From: Kribbella jiaozuonensis
GTDB taxonomy: Bacteria > Actinomycetota > Actinomycetes > Propionibacteriales > Kribbellaceae
Direction: 5' to 3'
Assembly: GCF_005233875.1 (NCBI RefSeq)
Contig: NZ_SZPZ01000002.1
Location: forward strand, 310,001-374,000
Length of the DNA: 64,000 nt
Shown: piece by piece, positions 59,265-64,000 of the stretch
How the letters are laid out: every line of letters begins with the position of its first letter
Numbering within the stretch: position 1 is the first letter of the stretch
Made by a program: the position numbers and the translations under genes
Notes under the pieces: model-generated
The model's database searches: none
Seen by the model: the letters and a program-made list of their open reading frames with translations, nothing else
What the model was told of the DNA's origin: nothing

Positions 59265-61408
59265 ACCTTCTCCGGTTTGCCACTCGCCAGACTGCGGTCG
59301 ACCGCGATCGTGGCCCGGGTGGTGGCGACGAGCTCGTCGAACGAGATCGGCATCGGGCCGCCGGACTTCACCGCGGCGACGAACGCCTCGAGCTCGATCC
59401 GCTGGCCCTTGTCGGTACTGCGGGTCTTGCGGGTGGACGGTTTGCGGCCGGTCCACACCGACGCGCTCTGGAAGTTGTCCAGCCGCCCGTTGCGGCCGCC
59501 GCCGGTGATGTCGAGCGTCTCCTTCGGGAAGCGCGAGTTGCCGCCGGCGACGTAGTTGATCGTGCCGACCGAGCCGTTGGCGAACCGGAGCGTGACGATG
59601 ACGTCGCCGGTGTCGGGACCGGGTACGGCGTACACCTCGGTCGGGAGGCTGTTCAGCCACCAGGTCAGGGTGTCGATGAAGTGGCCGCCCTCACCGGCGA
59701 ACCGGGTGCCTTCCTTGCCGGCGTCGAGGTACCAGCTGGTGGAGTCGAGCTTGCCGGCGTTCACGAGGTAGCGCAGCGAGAAGGCGCCGCCGGGGTCGCC
59801 GAAGCGGCCCTTGAGGTCGGTCAGGAGTGGTGCGAACCGGCGGTTGAACCCGACCATCAGGCGGTCGTTGCCGGTGGCATCAACCGTGGCGACGATGCGG
59901 TCGAGCTCCTCGTCGGTCAGCGCGAGCGGCTTCTCGACGAAGACAGCCTTCCCGGTCTCCAGCGCCTGGCACGCCAACTCCGCATGCGTACTGTGCCGGG
60001 TCACCACGAAGATCGCGTCAAGCCTGTCGTCCGACAGCACTTCCTGCGCATCCGTAGAAATCTGCTCGAACCCGAACCGCCGCTGAGCATTAGCCGCCGA
60101 CAACGACTTGTTCGTCGCCACCCGAGCCAACACCGCGTCCTCATCCTTCTGCAGATGAGGCAGCAGCATGCTCGACGCGTAGTTCCCAGCACCCACGAAC
60201 CCGAGACGGACAGATCCAGTGGTCGGGTTCGCAGCTCGGGCGACAGTTGCCGTCGGTGCGGTCTCCTGCTGAGGTACGTCGGGGTACTCGAACAGGAAGC
60301 CGACGCCGGGTAGCGCGCCTGAGCTGAGTTGTTGGTAGACGTCGGTGGCGTCGGCGATCGGGAACTGGCCGGCGATGAGGGAGCCTACGTCGATCTGTTC
60401 GCGGGCGATGAGGTCGATGAAGCATTCGAGGTTGCGGCGTTCGGTCCAGCGGACGTAGCCGGCGGGGTAGTCGATGCCTTCGAGTTCGTAGCGGTCGTCG
60501 TAGCGGCCGGGGCCGTAGGAGCGGGAGAACCGGACGTCCAGTTCCTTGTCGTAGTACGCGTTCCACGGCAGGTCGAGTTTTGTCTTGCCGATGTCGACGA
60601 CGCGAGCACGGTCACGAGCCAGGCGAGCAGCTGTCTCGACCGGACCGTTGGAGTGACCACCGGCAGCAAGCAGGATCCGGTCGGCGCCAAGTCCGTTCGA
60701 CGCCTCGAGCAGAGCACGCTCCAGGGACGCGATCCCCGCCTCATCAGCCGACGAGCACGCCAGCGCACCGGCCTTCTCCGCCATCCGGCAGCGATCCGCA
60801 ACGGTGTCGATCCCGAACACCCGAACCCCGGCCGCAACCAGCAACCGCACCACAAGCTGCCCGACCAGACCGAGCCCGATCACCACAGCCGTCTCACCAA
60901 GCTGCACCTCGGCCTGCCGCACACCCTGCATCGCGATCGCACCAACCGTCGAGAACGCGGCCTGCTCAGCTGGCACCCCATCCGGCACCGGCACGCACAA
61001 GTTCAGCGGCACCCAGTTGTACTCCGCGTGCAGCGCGAACTCGTTCCCCGCCGCGGCAACCAGCTGCCCGACACTGAACTCCTCCGCACCAGCCCCGACC
61101 TCCACAACCACACCGCACAGCGAATACCCGAGCGGCGTGTACGAGTCGAGCTTGTTCATCACCTTCTTGTAGGTGTTCAACGCGCCCTGCTGCGCAACGG
61201 AGTCCAGCACCTTCCGCACCTGGTCCGGCCGCGCCTTCGCCTTGCCGACCAGCGACAGCTTCGCCTCGCCGACCTTCATCAGCTCGGTGCCGGTCGAGAT
61301 CAGCGAGTACAGCGAACGGATCAGCACGCCACCGGGCGCACAGGTGGGCGGAGGCACGTCCAGCACAGCCAGCTCACCGGACTTGTAGTTCTGTGCAACC
61401 TGCTTCAT
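59261..61408 (-). CDS. Bi-domain oxidoreductase (zinc-type dehydrogenase fused to Gfo/Idh dehydrogenase)
   Basis: 715 residues. Residues 1-370 are an MDR-type alcohol dehydrogenase fold (GYSLCGVVVEVGAGAEEFSVG; NAD site AVVIGLGLVGQLVVRL) lacking the usual catalytic zinc cysteine/histidine set. Residues about 395-715 form a Gfo/Idh/MocA domain (VRLGFVGAGNYASSMLLP; FVEKPLALTDEELD; EGGHFIDTLTWWL). Such fusions are common in polysaccharide clusters, usually beside heparinase-like genes, and may oxidise or epimerise a sugar. GAGGGA precedes the ATG. Confidence 0.9.
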   Translation of the reverse strand: MKQVAQNYKSGELAVLDVPPPTCAPGGVLIRSLYSLISTGTELMKVGEAKLSLVGKAKARPDQVRKVLDSVAQQGALNTYKKVMNKLDSYTPLGYSLCGVVVEVGAGAEEFSVGQLVAAAGNEFALHAEYNWVPLNLCVPVPDGVPAEQAAFSTVGAIAMQGVRQAEVQLGETAVVIGLGLVGQLVVRLLVAAGVRVFGIDTVADRCRMAEKAGALACSSADEAGIASLERALLEASNGLGADRILLAAGGHSNGPVETAARLARDRARVVDIGKTKLDLPWNAYYDKELDVRFSRSYGPGRYDDRYELEGIDYPAGYVRWTERRNLECFIDLIAREQIDVGSLIAGQFPIADATDVYQQLSSGALPGVGFLFEYPDVPQQETAPTATVARAANPTTGSVRLGFVGAGNYASSMLLPHLQKDEDAVLARVATNKSLSAANAQRRFGFEQISTDAQEVLSDDRLDAIFVVTRHSTHAELACQALETGKAVFVEKPLALTDEELDRIVATVDATGNDRLMVGFNRRFAPLLTDLKGRFGDPGGAFSLRYLVNAGKLDSTSWYLDAGKEGTRFAGEGGHFIDTLTWWLNSLPTEVYAVPGPDTGDVIVTLRFANGSVGTINYVAGGNSRFPKETLDITGGGRNGRLDNFQSASVWTGRKPSTRKTRSTDKGQRIELEAFVAAVKSGGPMPISFDELVATTRATIAVDRSLASGKPEKV

Positions 61409-61417
61409 GTCCGTCCC

Positions 61418-63337
61418 TCAGAGAGAAGTGATGGTGACGCCGAGGTCACGCATATGCCTGGTCCAGGTCTCCAGCGTCAGCAACTGCCAGATCTGCTTCG
61501 AGTAGTCCTCGCGCCCGGCCCGCTCGTCGTCGACGAGCTTCTGTACGGCGGCCCGCTGCAGGAACCCGCTGCCGACCAGCTCACCGCGCAGCAGCGTGTC
61601 GTCGACCAGCTCGCGCAGGTCGTTCCGTACCCAGGCCCGCAGCGGCGCACTGAACGACGCCTTCGGCCGGTAGATGATCTCCTTCGGCAGCCAGGCCTCG
61701 GCCGCCTTCTTCAACGCCAGCTTGCTGACCCGGCGGTGGATCTTCTCGCTGCCCGGGATCGAGAACGCGGCCCGCGCCACGATCGGGTCCACGAACGGCG
61801 TCCGTACCTCGGTCGACGCCGCCATGCTGGACCGGTCCGTGTACGCCAGGTTCAGCCCCGGCAGGAACATCCGCGAGTCCGCCAGGCACATCCGGTTGAC
61901 GTGATCGTCGAGCGTGGTGTCGTGGTAGATGTCGGCATGCTCGGACAGCAGCTTCCCGACGTACGGCTCCAGGTCCGGGCTCAACAGTCCGGCCAGCTGA
62001 TCCCCGTCGTACATCGTGTAGCTGCGCCGGAACGCCGTCTCCTCGGACAGGTTCGCGAACGTCTCGAACCGCTTGGCCCAGCGCGCGTACCGCAGGCCGC
62101 GACCGTTCACCGTCACCGGCAGCCGCCGTACGGCGGGCCCGATCACCCCGTTACGCAGTACGCCGGGAAGCCGCTGGTACTGCGCTCCCATCACGCACGC
62201 GAGGTGCTTGCGGTAACCGCCGAACAGCTCGTCGGCGCCCATCCCGGACAGCAGGACCTTCACGCCGGCGTCCCGCGCGGTGTCGCACATCAGCAGCGTG
62301 TTGATCGCGGCCGGGTCGCCGATCGGCTCGTCGAGAATGTCGACGATCCGCGGGAGCAACTCGACCACATCGGGCGCGATCTCGATCTCGTGCAGGTCGA
62401 TGCCGAACTGCTGCGCCACCTTGCGCGCGTAGATCGCGTCGTCGGGCATCGCTTCGAGCTTCTGGTCCTGCGCCCGGAACGTGATTGTGTACGAGTCGAC
62501 GCTCGGATCCATGCGCTTGGCCAGCACGGTCACCAGGCTGGAGTCCAGACCGCCGCTGAGGAACGTGGAGACCGCTACGTCGGCGACCATGTGCGCGGCG
62601 ACCGACTCCTCGATGATCGTGCGCAGATCCGCGGGCGGACCAGCAGCGGCCTCGGTCGCGACGTCGGTCACCCGCCAGTACATCTCGTGCCGGCTGCTGC
62701 CGTCCGGCCGGAACTCGGCCCACGAGCCCGGCGGAAGCTTCTCCACCCCGTCGATCGCGCAGCGCTGCTCGGGCAGCCAGTAGTAGAGCATCGACGCGAT
62801 CAGCGCCCCGGGCTCGGTCCGCAGCTCGGACCCGACAGCTGTGACGAGCGCTTTCAGCTCGGAGGCGAAGACGACTCCGGCTTCACGGCGGAGGAAGTAC
62901 AGCGGCTTGATGCCGAGCGGGTCGCGGGCGAGGTACATACTGCCGCTGTCCTCGTCGAGCATCGCGAACGCGAACATGCCGCGGAACCGCTTCAGTGCGT
63001 CCGGACCCCAGCGGCGCCAGGCCTCCAGCACCACCTCGGTGTCGCCGTTGGTGCGGAAGCCGACGCCGGCCTTGGACAGCTCGGCGCGCAGTTCCTTGTA
63101 GTTGTAGAGCTCGCCGTTGTAGCAGATGGTCAGCCCGCGCTTGCTGAACGGCTGGTCGGCCTCTGACGACAGGTCGATGATCGACAGCCGGCGATGCGCG
63201 AGGAACGCCCGTACGTCGCCCTCGTCGAACGCGTAGATCCGGTCGGCGTCCGGACCGCGGTGGGCGATCCGGTCGCTCATCGCCTCGGCGAGTGCGAACC
63301 CGTCGTGCTGCTGGTAGCAGCCGGCGATCCCGCACAC
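61418..63337 (-). CDS. asnB: Asparagine synthetase B-like amidotransferase
   Basis: 639 residues. Class II glutaminase domain with nucleophile C2 (MCGIAGCYQQ), RIAHRGPDAD and CYNGELYNY. The synthetase domain has the PP-loop SGGLDSS and GMGADELFGGYRKHL. Full-length and apparently active. In a polysaccharide cluster AsnB homologues can amidate uronic-acid carboxyls (WbpS type), which fits better here than free asparagine synthesis (inference). GTG start at 63337, one base after the upstream glycosyltransferase stop. Confidence 0.92.
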   Translation of the reverse strand: MCGIAGCYQQHDGFALAEAMSDRIAHRGPDADRIYAFDEGDVRAFLAHRRLSIIDLSSEADQPFSKRGLTICYNGELYNYKELRAELSKAGVGFRTNGDTEVVLEAWRRWGPDALKRFRGMFAFAMLDEDSGSMYLARDPLGIKPLYFLRREAGVVFASELKALVTAVGSELRTEPGALIASMLYYWLPEQRCAIDGVEKLPPGSWAEFRPDGSSRHEMYWRVTDVATEAAAGPPADLRTIIEESVAAHMVADVAVSTFLSGGLDSSLVTVLAKRMDPSVDSYTITFRAQDQKLEAMPDDAIYARKVAQQFGIDLHEIEIAPDVVELLPRIVDILDEPIGDPAAINTLLMCDTARDAGVKVLLSGMGADELFGGYRKHLACVMGAQYQRLPGVLRNGVIGPAVRRLPVTVNGRGLRYARWAKRFETFANLSEETAFRRSYTMYDGDQLAGLLSPDLEPYVGKLLSEHADIYHDTTLDDHVNRMCLADSRMFLPGLNLAYTDRSSMAASTEVRTPFVDPIVARAAFSIPGSEKIHRRVSKLALKKAAEAWLPKEIIYRPKASFSAPLRAWVRNDLRELVDDTLLRGELVGSGFLQRAAVQKLVDDERAGREDYSKQIWQLLTLETWTRHMRDLGVTITSL

Positions 63338-63338
63338 G

Positions 63339-64000
63339 TCAGGACCCCGTCGCGCGTGCGACGTCGCCGATGTGGCTGACGTGACCGGTCAACGCGTCGT
63401 ACACCTGCAGGTAGGCCTTCTGCTGGTGCTTCCACGCCAGCACCTGCTCGACCCGCTCGCGGCCGAACTTGCCCATCCGGCGCCGGCGTACCTCGTCGTC
63501 GAGCAGGTCGACGATCGCTTCGCCGTACTGCGCGACGTCGTTCGGCTCGACGTACACCGCGGCGTCCGCGGCGGAGACCTTGGTCTCGATCAGGTCGAAG
63601 GCGACGACCGGCAGCTCGAAGGCCATGTACTCCATGGTCTTGTTCATCGTCGACACGTCGTTGAGCGGATTCTTCGGGTCGGGGGACAGGCCGATGTCCG
63701 CGGTCGACATCACCGCGCGCACGGTCTCGTCCGGCACCCGGCCGGTGAACTCGATGTACTCGTCGAGGCCGAGGTCGTGCCGCAGTGCGACGACCTCGTC
63801 GAACGAGTCGCCGCCGCCCATCAGCGTGAACGCGATGTCCTTGCGGCCGAGGTTGTTGACGATGTGGTCGGCCGCGCGGACGACGATGTCGACACCGTCC
63901 TGCGGTCCCATCACGCCGATGTACGTGACCAGGTAGCGGTGACCGCGGCGCAGCGTCTCGTCCACGGCGGCCGGGTCGCGCTGCAGCTTGTCCGGGTCCG
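63339..64000 (-). CDS. Glycosyltransferase family 4, C-terminal part (runs off right edge)
   Basis: About 220 residues visible and open to the window edge; the frame continues upstream through KLQRDPAAVDETLRRGHRYL. GT-B C-terminal domain: YIGVMGPQDGVDIVVRAAD, FTLMGGGDSFDEV, FTGRVPDETV, GLSPDPKNPLND and NKTMEYMAFELPVVAFDL. The start and acceptor domain lie outside the window. First visible gene of the minus-strand polysaccharide operon. Confidence 0.9.
   Translation of the reverse strand, partial: DPDKLQRDPAAVDETLRRGHRYLVTYIGVMGPQDGVDIVVRAADHIVNNLGRKDIAFTLMGGGDSFDEVVALRHDLGLDEYIEFTGRVPDETVRAVMSTADIGLSPDPKNPLNDVSTMNKTMEYMAFELPVVAFDLIETKVSAADAAVYVEPNDVAQYGEAIVDLLDDEVRRRRMGKFGRERVEQVLAWKHQQKAYLQVYDALTGHVSHIGDVARATGS

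Overview
The window is high-GC actinobacterial chromosome: GTG starts are frequent, many genes overlap as ATGA or GTGA, several promoters look leaderless, and the first operator is a GlnR-type box. The gene order glnA, RDD protein, DUF4191 protein, lipA, lipB, TIGR01777 protein, dihydrolipoamide acyltransferase, leucyl aminopeptidase, gcvT, cobS and DUF3043 protein matches, as I recall it, M. tuberculosis Rv2220 back to Rv2206. Accessory blocks have been inserted between these genes. The style suggests a Nocardioidaceae/Kribbella-like soil actinomycete, but that is inference. I saw no rRNA, tRNA, CRISPR array, insertion sequence or phage.

Positions 1-24082 carry central metabolism and lipoate: partial glnA with its GlnR box, cyclopropane-fatty-acid synthase, lipA/lipB, a lipoyl E2 (DlaT/SucB type), lpd, pepA and gcvT. 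Between them sit a NarL-type two-component system next to an ABC-2 exporter, a LysR regulator, a membrane protein with a repetitive acidic tail, two tandem sulfatases and a membrane-anchored pseudokinase.

Positions 24083-38605 carry transport and regulation: a five-gene peptide ABC importer ending in a strong terminator, a second NarL-type two-component system, and a sugar ABC importer headed by a ROK repressor with candidate operators in front of the binding-protein gene.

Positions 38606-44340 form one minus-strand operon behind a cobalamin riboswitch: SCO2322-like surface protein, EcfT, fused EcfAA, EcfS, cobU and cobS. It probably imports a corrinoid and finishes the nucleotide loop. Then come an aldo/keto reductase, a DUF3043 protein and the PspA-PspAA envelope-stress pair.

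Positions 47502-64000 hold an extracellular polysaccharide locus that runs off the right edge. On the plus strand are a polyprenyl-phosphate sugar transferase and an ECF-like sigma factor. On the minus strand are a glycosyltransferase, an AsnB-like amidotransferase, a bi-domain dehydrogenase, a heparinase II/III-like protein, two Wzz-like proteins with degenerate kinase domains, an O-antigen ligase, a second glycosyltransferase, a membrane-anchored beta-helix protein and a small protein. A 27-codon leader peptide is coupled to the first wzz-like gene. This locus and the riboswitch operon are the most interesting parts.
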